A DNA stretch of 64,000 bases. Origin: an uncultured Paracoccaceae bacterium (GTDB lineage Bacteria > Pseudomonadota > Alphaproteobacteria > Rhodobacterales > Rhodobacteraceae). Below are positions 10,352 through 20,333 of this stretch, piece by piece (positions within the stretch are counted from its first letter, which is position 1; each line of letters begins with the position of its first letter). The notes under the pieces were generated by a model, which was given only the letters and a program-made list of their open reading frames with translations, was not told the origin of the DNA and made no database searches. The position numbers and the translations under genes are program-made. The stretch covers positions 1-64,000 of the forward strand of contig CAKZOU010000041.1 in assembly GCA_937138255.1 (NCBI GenBank). Reading direction: 5' to 3'.

Positions 10352-11224
10352 TTAGCGAAGGAAGCCGATCGCATAGGTTGCGGCGATCTTTTCCCTGTCG
10401 AGATAGGCGTTTAGCGCTTCAGCGTCAGGCTGGTTCTCAGTCTTTGTCTCAGCGGCAGCAAGGCCGCCGGTGATGAAAAGGGAATCGATTCCCTCGCCCA
10501 TCGCGCCAAGAATATCGGTGCGGATGCCATCGCCGATGGCGATGATGCGCGGATCGGCGGGGGCATCGGGCAGGGCAGCAAGCCGCCGCACCGCAAGATC
10601 ATAGATCGGCGGGTGCGGCTTGCCGAAATAGAGGCTTTCGCCGCCCATCTCGGTATAGATCGCGGCAATCGCACCGGCGCACCATTCGCGGCTTTCGCCA
10701 CGGTCGACGACGATATCGGGATTGGCGCAGAGGAGCTTCATGCCCTTCTGCTTGGCATAAAGAAGCTGCGGACGGACAGAGGCGGGGTCGGCGAAAGGAT
10801 CAAAGGGTCCGCAGCAGACAATGCCTTCCGCCTCATCAAGCTCGACCCGCTCAATGGCGACGGGGTTCTCGATAATGTGCATCGGCTCAAAGAAGGGCAT
10901 GTCGTGCGGCTCGCCCATGAACCAGACCTTCTCGCCGATTGCCCCCATGAACATCGCCGCGCGGGCGCTGTCGCCACTCGTCGCGATTGCATCCCAGGCG
11001 TCCGAAGGCACGCCCATCTTTGCGATCTGCCGCTCCACATGGGAGCGCCCCCGCGGGGCGTTGGTCACGAGGATGACCTTGCCGCCTTGGGCGCGAAACG
11101 CCTGCAAGGCGGCCACGGCTTCAGGGAAGGCTGTGATGCCGTTGTGCACGCATCCCCAGAGATCGACATAGGCGGCATCGTAATCGCCGCTGATGTCGGA
11201 AAAATGCTGTATAATCTGGGTCAT
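10352..11224 (-). CDS. HAD class IIA hydrolase, TIGR01459-like
   Basis: A 290-residue haloacid-dehalogenase-like protein of the NagD/PGP type. Motif I reads VDLWGCVHNG, so the usual second Asp of DxD is Trp. Motif II is LVTNAPR, and motifs III/IV are FGKPHPPIYDLA and AIGDGIRTDILGA. The class IIA C2 cap lies between them. The substrate is unknown, probably a small phosphoester if active. It is separated from the upstream ppaC by a terminator-like hairpin. Confidence 0.85.
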   Translation of the reverse strand: MTQIIQHFSDISGDYDAAYVDLWGCVHNGITAFPEAVAALQAFRAQGGKVILVTNAPRGRSHVERQIAKMGVPSDAWDAIATSGDSARAAMFMGAIGEKVWFMGEPHDMPFFEPMHIIENPVAIERVELDEAEGIVCCGPFDPFADPASVRPQLLYAKQKGMKLLCANPDIVVDRGESREWCAGAIAAIYTEMGGESLYFGKPHPPIYDLAVRRLAALPDAPADPRIIAIGDGIRTDILGAMGEGIDSLFITGGLAAAETKTENQPDAEALNAYLDREKIAATYAIGFLR

Positions 11225-11250
11225 GGGGCGGCCTTCGCGGCGTTGAGATC

Positions 11251-11279
11251 GGAAAATGAAAGGGGCGCCGGAGCGCCCC
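11251..11279 (-). terminator. Likely terminator after ppaC
   Basis: A 7-bp stem (GGGGCGC / GCGCCCC, 11262-11279) is followed on the minus strand by the interrupted T tract TTTCATTTT. It lies 17 bases past the ppaC stop and just before the HAD gene. Confidence 0.7.
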
Positions 11280-11296
11280 GTTTTGGGAATGGCCGG

Positions 11297-12214
11297 TCAG
11301 ACCTTCAGGTTCGGGATGATCTGCTTCTTGCGGCTCATGATGCCGGGCAGAACGACCGTGTCGCCGGTGACGGTGGCGCCAAAGCTCTTCTCGGCGACGG
11401 TTTTCACCAGATCGTTCGGGACAAGCAGGGTTGCCTCTTCCTTCAGAATGTCGACGACGAAGAGAAGAACCTGATCGGCGCCATCCTCGGCGGCTACGGC
11501 CTCCATCGATTTCATCAGGCTGTCTTTACGGTCGAGCACGATCTTCGGGGCGGTCGTCTCAAGGACCGAGACCCGGAAATCCTTGCCGCCGACGGTATAT
11601 TCCTTCGAATCCATCCGCAAAAGCTCGGCGTCCGAAAAGGCCGAAACATCGGATTTGGCTTCGAACATCTCGGTCGCCAATTCGGGGATCGAGACACCAA
11701 GATCGGCAGCAAGGCTCTCGGCCAGCGCCTTGTCGGTCGGCGTGGTGGTGGGCGAGCGGAACTCGAGCGTGTCAGACAGGATGCACGACAGCATCAGCCC
11801 CTTGATCGGATCGGGCATGGCCGCGGCATCGGCGCCCATCAGCCCGTGCATGACGGTGACGGTGCAGGCCAGCGGGCGGATGGTAATGTCGATCGGGCCC
11901 TTGGTCTCGAGGCCGCCGACCAGCTTGTGGTGGTCGATGATCGCCTGAACATCGGCGTTGTTGATATTGGCCGGAAGTTCGGCGGGGTTGTTGGTATCGA
12001 CCACGACGCAGGGCTGGCCGTCCTCGACATCGGAAATCACCGGAGGAAGTTCGAAACCCCAGCGTTTGGCGACAAAGGCGGCTTCGGTGTTCGGGGTGCC
12101 CAAAAGCCGGGCTTCGGCGGGCGTGCCCTTGTGGCTGAGATACCAGGCCCAGATGAGCGGGGCGCCGGTAGAGTCAGTGTCCGGAGATTTGTGGCCGAAA
12201 ACCAGCGTGTTCAT
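11297..12214 (-). CDS. ppaC: Manganese-dependent inorganic pyrophosphatase
   Basis: Family II (DHH) pyrophosphatase of 305 residues that hydrolyses PPi to phosphate in the cytoplasm. Metal-binding motifs are GHKSPDTDST at residues 7-16, VVVDTNNP and the signature AIIDHHKL. The C-terminal DHHA2 domain ends with the conserved PGIMSRKKQIIPNL. The start at 12214 (MNTLVFGHK) is family-typical; the 26 codons of open frame upstream are discarded. It probably serves in place of the common family I enzyme. Confidence 0.95.
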   Translation of the reverse strand: MNTLVFGHKSPDTDSTGAPLIWAWYLSHKGTPAEARLLGTPNTEAAFVAKRWGFELPPVISDVEDGQPCVVVDTNNPAELPANINNADVQAIIDHHKLVGGLETKGPIDITIRPLACTVTVMHGLMGADAAAMPDPIKGLMLSCILSDTLEFRSPTTTPTDKALAESLAADLGVSIPELATEMFEAKSDVSAFSDAELLRMDSKEYTVGGKDFRVSVLETTAPKIVLDRKDSLMKSMEAVAAEDGADQVLLFVVDILKEEATLLVPNDLVKTVAEKSFGATVTGDTVVLPGIMSRKKQIIPNLKV

Positions 12215-12320
12215 GCGGATGCCTTTCAGTGGCTTGGATTTGACGGCGGGCTTATAGGCCGTGTGGAACCGCTTGTCACGAGGGCGGGCCAAAGTTGAAC
12301 GCCATTATTCTGACCCCATC

Positions 12321-12357
12321 AAAAACCGGGGGAGGAGGCGCGAATCTCACCCCCTCC
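12321..12357 (-). terminator. Possible terminator after the chemoreceptor gene
   Basis: On the minus strand, GGGGGTGAG and CTCCTCCCCC can pair around a short loop, with a small internal mismatch, and the stem is followed by GG then TTTTT. It lies about 40 bases past the chemoreceptor stop. Confidence 0.5.
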
Positions 12358-12398
12358 AAGACGATAATGAAAGCAATGGTGCCGTAGGCGCCCGGCGC

Positions 12399-14066
12399 TC
12401 AGAAAGATTGCCATTGCCCTGCACGATTGTCGCCGCCAAGGGCCCTTGCAAATTGCAGGTTTTCCAGGTCGGCCACTGGATCAGTTGTTGTTTTGGCGAC
12501 TGTCGCTCCCGACGATCCTTCATCCGAAAATGAGGGCGAGGCCTTGGTTGAAGGTTCTGAGAATTTGACCCGGAATGACGCCACCACAGCTGCAAGATCG
12601 ACTGCTTCTCGGTGCAGGTCATTGCTGGCAGCTGTCGATTGCTCGACCATTGCTGCGTTTTGCTGGGTGACTTGATCGAGCTGGTTCATGCCAGTGTTGA
12701 TTTCGGCAATTCCCGCGGCCTGATCTTTGGTGCCCGAAAAGATTTCGGACACAAGGTCCGAGATCCGCGAAACCGTACCGGCAATCTGGGTCAGGGCTTG
12801 ACCTGCCTTGTTGACCTGATCATTCCCAAGCGCCACGTGTTCTGCCGATGTGCCGATCAACACCTTGATTTCCTTTGCGGCGTCGGACGATCTTTGGGCA
12901 AGGCCGCGCACCTCGGAGGCAACCACTGCAAACCCTTTTCCGGCTTCGCCGGCGCGTGCCGCTTCAACACCGGCATTCAAGGCGAGCAGGTTGGTCTGGA
13001 AGGCGATATCTTCGATGGTGCCGATGATCTGTTCAATCTGCAGAGACGATTTCCCGATCTCGCCCATCGCTGCGATCGCATTTTCAACCACCGACCGGCT
13101 TTGTTCCGCTTCAAGGCGGGATTTGCCAACGATGTCTTCTACGCTGAGCGCCGTTTCCGCCGCTGCTTTAAGGGATGTGGTTAGTTCATCCAGCGCGGCA
13201 GCGGTTTCTTCGAGAGCAGCGGCCTGATTCTCTGTCCGGTGCGACAGGTCGTCCGAGGCAGAGGCGATCTCGCTCGACCGGCTGCGGATGCTTTCCGAGC
13301 TTTGGACGACCTGACCGATCATCTCCGAAAGCTTTTCAAGAGCGGCGTTGAAATCGAGCCGCAGAGAATCGTATTCGGTCTCAAAAGGCTCTTCGAGTGG
13401 CTTGCGGAGGTCGCCCTCTGCAAGGCTGTTGAGCCCTGCAGACAGGTTCCCGACCACTTGCTGCAAGGTGAGGCGTTCCTGCTCCTTCTTTTGCGCGGAT
13501 TTCGTAGCAGCGGCCTTGCTGGACTCCGCCTCCTGAAGCAGCGCATCGGATGATGCGAAGAGCCGCGTGAGAGTGGTCGAAAGCCAGATAAGCGGCGCTG
13601 CTTGGATGATGAGCACAACCGCATGCATCAAAACCCGACCGAAAGAGGCCTCGCCGGGAAAAACCGCTGAGGTCAGCGCGAAATTCAAGGCCAAATGGTG
13701 GACAGCGATGATCGCCGCATAAGTGACGATCGGTCTCCAGTCACAGAAAACTGCGGTTAGAGCGAAAGCCGCAAAGAAGAGCATGTGAGAGTCTGGCTGC
13801 CACTCGTGGCCGGACATCAAATAGACAATCATGGAAACGCCAATCGCCAAACCCGCTGCTGCGGACAGCTGCGCGGGCAGGCCTGCGCCGTTGCGCCGCC
13901 ATTCGAAGGTCGTGACGACAGAAACAGCGGCCATAATCCCGACAGGGAGCAGAATTCCTTTGCCAAGAATAAGTGCCAAACCGGCGAGAACCGGGAGGTG
14001 AGCCCAGAGCAATAGCACCGCATAATATATGGCGCGCGTTCTCAGGTCTTGGATTGTCGCGATCAT
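12399..14066 (-). CDS. Methyl-accepting chemotaxis protein with a 6-helix membrane sensor
   Basis: A chemoreceptor of about 555 residues. The first 170 residues hold about six hydrophobic helices and no periplasmic domain, including the His-rich stretch [12 protein letters not shown]...[27 protein letters not shown]-like segment ([14 protein letters not shown]) leads into the signalling domain, whose hairpin tip is [33 protein letters not shown] 14066 is preferred because it follows the upstream small gene's stop as TGACATG; ATG 14081 is possible. The last residues (GQWQSF) are not a clear CheR-binding pentapeptide. No che genes are nearby. Confidence 0.9.
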   Translation of the reverse strand: MIATIQDLRTRAIYYAVLLLWAHLPVLAGLALILGKGILLPVGIMAAVSVVTTFEWRRNGAGLPAQLSAAAGLAIGVSMIVYLMSGHEWQPDSHMLFFAAFALTAVFCDWRPIVTYAAIIAVHHLALNFALTSAVFPGEASFGRVLMHAVVLIIQAAPLIWLSTTLTRLFASSDALLQEAESSKAAATKSAQKKEQERLTLQQVVGNLSAGLNSLAEGDLRKPLEEPFETEYDSLRLDFNAALEKLSEMIGQVVQSSESIRSRSSEIASASDDLSHRTENQAAALEETAAALDELTTSLKAAAETALSVEDIVGKSRLEAEQSRSVVENAIAAMGEIGKSSLQIEQIIGTIEDIAFQTNLLALNAGVEAARAGEAGKGFAVVASEVRGLAQRSSDAAKEIKVLIGTSAEHVALGNDQVNKAGQALTQIAGTVSRISDLVSEIFSGTKDQAAGIAEINTGMNQLDQVTQQNAAMVEQSTAASNDLHREAVDLAAVVASFRVKFSEPSTKASPSFSDEGSSGATVAKTTTDPVADLENLQFARALGGDNRAGQWQSF

Positions 14067-14067
14067 G

Positions 14068-14373
14068 TCAGATTCTTTCATTGTCGGGGCGACAGAGAAG
14101 TGCTCCGGTCGCATCCAGTAGCCAAAGATTCATTTCTTGCAGTCTTGGGAGAGCGTCCGGGTCGCTACCAGTATCAAGGACGATGATCCGCCGACCCCAA
14201 TGGAAATCGACGATTGCAAGCCCGGTCGCCGCCGCGCGGAGAAGCCCGTCGCCTTGCCACGGCGGTACAAGCATGGCGATCCTCGTCGAATCGGGTTTCA
14301 CGCCAAACTGCAGGGCTGCAAGGCCCATAATTCCGAAAGCGGCAATCAGAATGCTGCTGACATAACTCGACAT
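14068..14373 (-). CDS. Small membrane-anchored protein of unknown function
   Basis: 101 residues starting [24 protein letters not shown], which is one N-terminal hydrophobic helix or uncleaved signal, then a soluble tail of about 75 residues. The start at 14373 has AGGGAG seven bases upstream. The tail pattern ([33 protein letters not shown]) is not one I can assign to a named family. Its stop is one base before the chemoreceptor ATG, so the pair is coupled and the protein may act with that receptor. Confidence 0.72.
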   Translation of the reverse strand: MSSYVSSILIAAFGIMGLAALQFGVKPDSTRIAMLVPPWQGDGLLRAAATGLAIVDFHWGRRIIVLDTGSDPDALPRLQEMNLWLLDATGALLCRPDNERI

Positions 14374-14459
14374 GGGATCTCCCTTCGGGTCGACAGTTAG
14401 CACCGATCACTGAAAGGAAGATTAAGCGCAGAAGATCTGGCTTTGGCACCGCAGGCGGA

Positions 14460-14807
14460 TCAGCCCGCCTGCGGCTTTTCTCCGGCCTTGGCCCGCATGA
14501 GCCACCAGCCAGCGCGCATCAGCGCCTGGCCGAGCCTCAGGCGCAGGCCGACACGGCGTGGCATGGCCCGCGCCTGAAAGCGCGGATCGCTGGCCAGTGC
14601 GACCAGCTTGGCCCTGCGCGCTTCGGGTGAAGGCACAGCCGGGATATGTGCCTGGGCGGGGCCGTGGGGCGCGTCGTGCCGCGAGCCCGCGAAGCCCAGG
14701 GCTTCGGGGCGGTTGCGGCGGATGATGGGGCGATCCCGGTGCCGTTCAAAGGCGGGTGCGGGATCGGGGCCGATACGGTGATCGACCACGAACAACGGGG
14801 GGTGCAT
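14460..14807 (-). CDS. Hypothetical protein, possibly 5'-truncated by a stop codon
   Basis: 115 residues, Arg/Pro-rich N-terminal half and a basic C-terminus with two Trp (ALMRAGWWLMRAKAG). There is no recognisable family. The ATG at 14807 has AGGA about nine bases upstream. The same frame continues upstream to an ATGATG at 14903 behind a much stronger AGGAGG site, but a TAG at 14871-14873 interrupts it. The gene may therefore be a shortened or nonsense-mutated copy, or preceded by a leader peptide. The opposite-strand ORF looks like a shadow. Confidence 0.5.
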   Translation of the reverse strand: MHPPLFVVDHRIGPDPAPAFERHRDRPIIRRNRPEALGFAGSRHDAPHGPAQAHIPAVPSPEARRAKLVALASDPRFQARAMPRRVGLRLRLGQALMRAGWWLMRAKAGEKPQAG

Positions 14808-14873
14808 CTGGATATTCCTGATCGAAGGGACGTGGCGGCAAAAGCCGCGACAAAGGGCTGGGACCCTGCGCTA

Positions 14874-14903
14874 GCAGGTCGGTCGTAGGGTTCCTTTCAT
14901 CAT
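14874..14903 (-). other. Ten-codon leader-like ORF behind a perfect Shine-Dalgarno
   Basis: ATGATG at 14903-14898 follows AGGAGG by five bases and encodes MMKGTLRPTC before TAG at 14871-14873. It is in frame with the 115-residue ORF beginning at 14807, and no other stop separates them. It may be a leader peptide or the true start of a nonsense-mutated gene. Confidence 0.45.
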
Positions 14904-15037
14904 GTCAGCCTCCTATCAGGCGCGCACATCGCGCGGTGTGTGGGAGGGCAAATAGCCGCCCCCGCCGATTCCTCAAAACGAAAATCCCGCCACAGGCCGC
15001 CTCGGGCGCAAGCCGTGACCTTTTTGCCCCGCTTTGC

Positions 15038-15067
15038 CTTGACTCATCTCAGACCCTACCCTAACTC
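15038..15067 (+). promoter_or_regulatory. groESL promoter, RpoH-type overlapping a sigma70-like -35
   Basis: CTTG at 15038-15041, an 18-base spacer and CCTAACTC at 15060-15067 fit the alphaproteobacterial heat-shock pattern CTTG-N17/18-CYTAT with one mismatch. TTGACT at 15039-15044 could also act as a vegetative -35, with TAACTC at 17-base spacing. The start of transcription would fall on or just before the CIRCE element. Confidence 0.6.
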
Positions 15068-15074
15068 TTCGCCG

Positions 15075-15101
15075 TTAGCACTCGCACGAAGTGAGTGCTA
15101 A
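15075..15101 (+). promoter_or_regulatory. CIRCE operator (HrcA binding site)
   Basis: A perfect match to the consensus: TTAGCACTC, nine bases, then GAGTGCTAA. It lies 56 bases before groES and just downstream of the promoter. HrcA is known to repress groESL by binding this element; no hrcA gene is in the window. Confidence 0.97.
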
Positions 15102-15156
15102 CGGCCCCCAACGGAGGGGCCAACGAGACAACGAAAGACAGTTAGGAGCTGCAAGC

Positions 15157-15444
15157 ATGGCTTTCAAACCGCTGCATGACCGCGTTCTGGTCCGTCGTGT
15201 GCAAGGCGATGAAAAAACCAAGGGCGGTCTGATCATCCCCGATAGCGCCAAGGAAAAACCCGCAGAGGGCGAAATCGTCGCCTGTGGTGAAGGCGCCCGC
15301 AAGGACTCGGGCGAGCTGATCGCGATGGCCGTCAAGGCTGGCGACCGCGTCCTGTTCGGCAAATGGTCGGGCACCGAGGTCACCGTCGACGGCGAAGAGC
15401 TGCTGATCATGAAGGAAAGCGACATTCTCGGCATCATCGCCTGA
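15157..15444 (+). CDS. groES: Co-chaperonin GroES
   Basis: 95-residue lid of the GroEL folding chamber. The conserved [14 protein letters not shown] start, the mobile-loop region [16 protein letters not shown] and the [11 protein letters not shown] segment are all present. The ATG at 15157 has AGGAG seven bases upstream; upstream codons in the same frame would run through CIRCE and are not coding. First gene of groES-groEL, under CIRCE/HrcA and probably RpoH control. Confidence 0.98.
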   Translation: MAFKPLHDRVLVRRVQGDEKTKGGLIIPDSAKEKPAEGEIVACGEGARKDSGELIAMAVKAGDRVLFGKWSGTEVTVDGEELLIMKESDILGIIA

Positions 15445-15477
15445 GATCGCCGCACCCTTTCAAAACCAACTAGATAG

Positions 15478-17142
<1,665 letters not shown>

Positions 17143-17168
17143 TCTGCGGCAAACGCTGATAGAAATCG

Positions 17169-17195
17169 GGGGTCGCCTGCGGGCGGCCCCTTTTT
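17169..17195 (+). terminator. Intrinsic terminator after groEL
   Basis: A 9-bp stem GGGGTCGCC / GGCGGCCCC (one G-T pair) with loop TGCG is followed by TTTTT at 17191-17195. It closes the groESL operon before the acetyltransferase gene. Confidence 0.9.
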
Positions 17196-17211
17196 CATTT
17201 GAGGTTGTCCC

Positions 17212-17694
17212 ATGCCGCCGAGTTTCCAGCGCCCGATGAACCCCGGCGAAATGCAGGCGGTCGAACGCCTTTTGCAGCGGGCGTTCAAAGGATCGGACGA
17301 GGCACAGCTGGTGCGCAAGCTGCGCAAATCCCGCCAGATCGCGGGCGAGATGGTCGTTCCGGGGGAAGGTGGGATCGTTGGCTATTACGCGCTGTCGCGG
17401 ATGGTCGAGCCGAAGGGCTGGCTGGTGCTCGCGCCGGTGGCGATTGATCCCGACTGGCAGGGCAGGGGGATAGGCCGGCGCATGGTCGGCATGGCGGCCG
17501 AATGGGCGCGGTTGAGCCAGACGATGATCGTGGTTCTTGGGGCCGCCCTATTCTACGAACGCGCCGGTTTCAGCGCGGCGCGGGCGGCGAAACTCACGTC
17601 GACCTATCCTGTCGACCATCTCCTTCTGGCTGGCCCCGGAACAGATGTGCCGGAAAAGACCTTGGTCTATCCCTCGTCCTTCGATGGGCTGTGA
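17212..17694 (+). CDS. GNAT-family N-acetyltransferase
   Basis: 160 residues with the acetyl-CoA loop VAIDPDWQGRGIGRRMVGMA (Q-x-x-G-x-G) at about 82-101 and the late strand ALFYERAGFSAA. This is close to the YhbS-like N-acetyltransferase layout. The acceptor is unknown. GAGG lies seven bases before the ATG. It starts just after the groEL terminator and is followed 46 bases later by the DMT transporter. Confidence 0.85.
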   Translation: MPPSFQRPMNPGEMQAVERLLQRAFKGSDEAQLVRKLRKSRQIAGEMVVPGEGGIVGYYALSRMVEPKGWLVLAPVAIDPDWQGRGIGRRMVGMAAEWARLSQTMIVVLGAALFYERAGFSAARAAKLTSTYPVDHLLLAGPGTDVPEKTLVYPSSFDGL

Positions 17695-17740
17695 TCTGAA
17701 TTTCCTTGCTTTGTGAAAGGCGCGGGCGCACCAAACCCCC

Positions 17741-18574
17741 ATGCGCCTCTTTCTTCTCACAGCCCTGACCATGACGGCCTTCGCCGCCAATTCGGTGCTC
17801 AACCGGATGGCTGTGGGGCATTACGGGATGCCGCCCGAGAGCTTTGCCATTGTCCGCGCTCTGTCTGGGGCCATCGTCCTTTGGGCGCTGGTGGCGGCGC
17901 GGGGGCGGAAGCTGCCGCTCTCGGACTGGTCGGGCCGTCTGATCGGGGCCGGGGCGCTGTCGCTCTATCTCGTGGGCTTTTCGCTCGCCTATGGCCGGCT
18001 CGATGCCGGGATCGGGGCGCTGATCCTCTTCGGCGGCGTGCAGCTGACGATGTTTGGCGGGGCGCTGATCGGCGGTGAAGCAATCCCGGTGCGGCGCTGG
18101 ATTGGCGCGGCCGTGTCATTGGCGGGCCTTGCCTACCTCGTCTGGCCGCGCGGCGCGGCCGACACTCCGGGGCCTGAGATCGGTTTCATGGCGGCGGCGG
18201 CGCTGGGCTGGGGCATCTATTCGCTGAAAGGGCGCGGGGCGAAAGACCCGCTGGCCCTCACTGCGGCCAACTTCGTGATCTCGGTGCCGATCGTGGCGCT
18301 CCTCCTTTTCGTCGCGCCTTTCGAAACCACCCCCGCCGGAGCTGCCTTGGCTATCTTTTCGGGCGCTGTGACGAGCGGCCTGGGCTACGCTCTGTGGTAT
18401 GCAATCCTGCCGAGCCTCGGCGCGACCCGCGCGGCGGTGGCGCAACTCAGCGCACCGGTGATCGCGGCGCTGGGCGGGGCGCTTTTCCTCTCCGAGCCGG
18501 TTGGCGCGAGACTGATTATCGCCAGTGTTCTCGTCCTTGGCGGCATCGGGATCTCCCTGATGCCCAAACGCTAG
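17741..18574 (+). CDS. EamA/DMT-family transporter
   Basis: 277 residues with about ten hydrophobic helices arranged as two five-helix EamA repeats, the second starting near residue 145. It is an inner-membrane metabolite exporter of unknown substrate. Features typical of the family are AANSVLNRMAVG in helix 1 and the GLGYALWYAILPSLGATRAAVAQLSAPVIAALGG stretch in the second repeat. The ribosome site is weak. The stop shares the palindrome CTAG with the convergent acetyltransferase gene. Confidence 0.87.
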   Translation: MRLFLLTALTMTAFAANSVLNRMAVGHYGMPPESFAIVRALSGAIVLWALVAARGRKLPLSDWSGRLIGAGALSLYLVGFSLAYGRLDAGIGALILFGGVQLTMFGGALIGGEAIPVRRWIGAAVSLAGLAYLVWPRGAADTPGPEIGFMAAAALGWGIYSLKGRGAKDPLALTAANFVISVPIVALLLFVAPFETTPAGAALAIFSGAVTSGLGYALWYAILPSLGATRAAVAQLSAPVIAALGGALFLSEPVGARLIIASVLVLGGIGISLMPKR

Positions 18575-19062
18575 GGCAGCGCTTTCACAAGCCTCTGCGC
18601 CAACTGGGTCTTCGCGCCGATGGTGATTTCGCGCGGGGGCAGGGCGGCGGCAAAGCCCTCGCGTTCCCAAAAGGCGCGACCTTTCACATTGGCGAGCAGG
18701 ACACCGACATAGAGCCGCTTTGCGCCTCGGATGCGGGCCTCGGCCTCGATATGCGCCAAGACCTGCGGCCCCAGCCCGCCGCCCCGCGCGTCTTCGGCAA
18801 AGGCTAGAAGGCCGATGTAGCCATCCTCGGCTTCGGGAAAGCCGAAATCCACGCTGGCGACGCCGATCAGGCGATCCTCGTCAAACACCCCCAGCCGCAT
18901 CCGCTTGGCGGCATCGGCATTGGGCGGGGCGTCGTGGAAGAAGCCTTCGGTCTGCCGCGCGTGATCGGTCCGCCCGCGCTCCATCTCCGAGAAATCGCGG
19001 CAACTTTCCCAAAACGCACAGACGGTGGCATGGTCGGCCACGGGATCGAGCGGACGGATCAT
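18571..19062 (-). CDS. GNAT-family N-acetyltransferase
   Basis: 163 residues. The acetyl-CoA binding pattern is LLAFAEDARGGGLGPQVLAHIEAEA (R-G-x-G-x-G/A variant) and the final strand is LANVKGRAFWEREGFAAALPP. The acceptor is unknown. Its ATG overlaps the stop of the upstream NUDIX gene as ATGA, so the two form an operon, and its stop forms CTAG with the DMT transporter stop. Confidence 0.85.
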   Translation of the reverse strand: MIRPLDPVADHATVCAFWESCRDFSEMERGRTDHARQTEGFFHDAPPNADAAKRMRLGVFDEDRLIGVASVDFGFPEAEDGYIGLLAFAEDARGGGLGPQVLAHIEAEARIRGAKRLYVGVLLANVKGRAFWEREGFAAALPPREITIGAKTQLAQRLVKALP

Positions 19063-19514
19063 CGCAGGATCGGCTCGAGCGGGTCATAGGCCGGAGCGCC
19101 TGGGTCTTTCCAAGCCACGGCGGCGAGGCTGTCGGGTTTGACCGTCAGCGCCGCCATTTCCGCGCGCGTCACCCAGCGGCGCATCGAGACGATGCCTTCG
19201 GGATCGGTCCAGTCGCCGTCAGGATCACCGGCGATGAGCGTGCAGCGGAAATAGACATCGACCTGATGGAAATCGCTATCGGGATCGTGGAATTCGTTGA
19301 CGAGGCAGGGTGTGCCGACGCGGACAGTCAGCCCCGTTTCTTCGTGGATCTCGCGGGCGAGGTTGTCGGGCAGGCTGCTGTGCGGCTCGACGCCGCCGCC
19401 GGGGGCGCACCAGATGTGATCCTTGCCCTTCCAGGCGTTGACCAGAAGGAGCCGCCCTTCGCGCATGACGATGCCGCGAACTGCGAGGCGGGGAGGGCGA
19501 GGCTTGGGGTTCAT
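19059..19514 (-). CDS. NUDIX hydrolase
   Basis: 151 residues. The Nudix box reads GGVEPHSSLPDNLAREIHEETGL, matching GX5EX7REUXEEXGU except for the spacing detail around the first Glu. Such enzymes hydrolyse nucleoside diphosphates linked to another group; the substrate is not predictable here. ATG 19514 (MNPKPRPPR) is chosen over a TTG at 19577. It is coupled to the following acetyltransferase by ATGA. Confidence 0.85.
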   Translation of the reverse strand: MNPKPRPPRLAVRGIVMREGRLLLVNAWKGKDHIWCAPGGGVEPHSSLPDNLAREIHEETGLTVRVGTPCLVNEFHDPDSDFHQVDVYFRCTLIAGDPDGDWTDPEGIVSMRRWVTRAEMAALTVKPDSLAAVAWKDPGAPAYDPLEPILR

Positions 19515-19592
19515 AGGCGCCAACCTGCCGTCTGACGCAGGGTCATTCAAGCCCGCCGTGGCAGTTTCACAATTCAATGCTATCTGAGGCCC

Positions 19593-20333
19593 ATGTTGGC
19601 CCGTCTCCTTGCCCTTCTTGCCGCCTTAGGCTTTGCCACGCCCGCCTTTGCTGCCAATCCCGACGAGGATTGCGTCGTGCTGCTGCATGGCCTTGCCCGC
19701 AGCGAATACTCGATGACGCCCCTGCAGCTTGTGCTCGAGCGGGCGGGGTATTTCGTGGTCAACTCCGGCTATCCCTCGCGCGACTATACGATTGAAGAAC
19801 TGGTCGAGAACTGGGTCACAACGGATGTGGCCGCCTGCGGCAAGCGGCGGGTGAATTTCGTCACCCATTCGATGGGGGGAATTCTGGCAAGGCTCTGGCT
19901 AACCCACTACCGCCCTGAAAACATGGGCCGCGTGGTGATGATGGGGCCGCCCAATCATGGCTCTCAGCTGGTTGATATCTTCGGCGAATGGGAGCCGTTC
20001 CAGTGGGTCAATGGCCCGGCGGGGCTTGAGCTGTCGACCGCGCCCAGCGGCATCGCCAGCGAGCTTGGCTTTCCAACCTTTGATGTCGGGATTATCGCCG
20101 GGGATCGGTCGATCAATCCGGTCTTCTCGAGGCTCATCGACGGGCCTGACGATGGAAAGGTCTCGGTCGCATCAACCCGCCTTGAAGGGATGCGCGATCA
20201 CCTTGTCCTCTCGGTCTCCCACACCTTCATGATGATCGACCCGATCGCCATCGCCGAGGTTCTCTTGTTCCTCGAAGAGGGCCGGTTCGATCACGACATG
20301 ACGATCCGCAGCCTAGTCACCGGCTTCTTCTAG
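19593..20333 (+). CDS. Exported alpha/beta-hydrolase (lipase/esterase-like)
   Basis: 246 residues with a clear signal peptide ([20 protein letters not shown], cleavage after AFA), so it is probably periplasmic. The oxyanion strand is [10 protein letters not shown], the nucleophile elbow is THSMGG (Ser about residue 92), and a late His lies in VSHTFMM. The layout resembles the PGAP1/lipase class 2 proteins of unknown physiological substrate. The stop shares CTAG with purK, which is on the other strand. Confidence 0.83.
   Translation: MLARLLALLAALGFATPAFAANPDEDCVVLLHGLARSEYSMTPLQLVLERAGYFVVNSGYPSRDYTIEELVENWVTTDVAACGKRRVNFVTHSMGGILARLWLTHYRPENMGRVVMMGPPNHGSQLVDIFGEWEPFQWVNGPAGLELSTAPSGIASELGFPTFDVGIIAGDRSINPVFSRLIDGPDDGKVSVASTRLEGMRDHLVLSVSHTFMMIDPIAIAEVLLFLEEGRFDHDMTIRSLVTGFF

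Noticed and set aside
10613..12298. A 561-codon plus-strand frame opposite the HAD and ppaC genes
   Set aside because: It spans two well-supported genes and their terminator, and has no domain.
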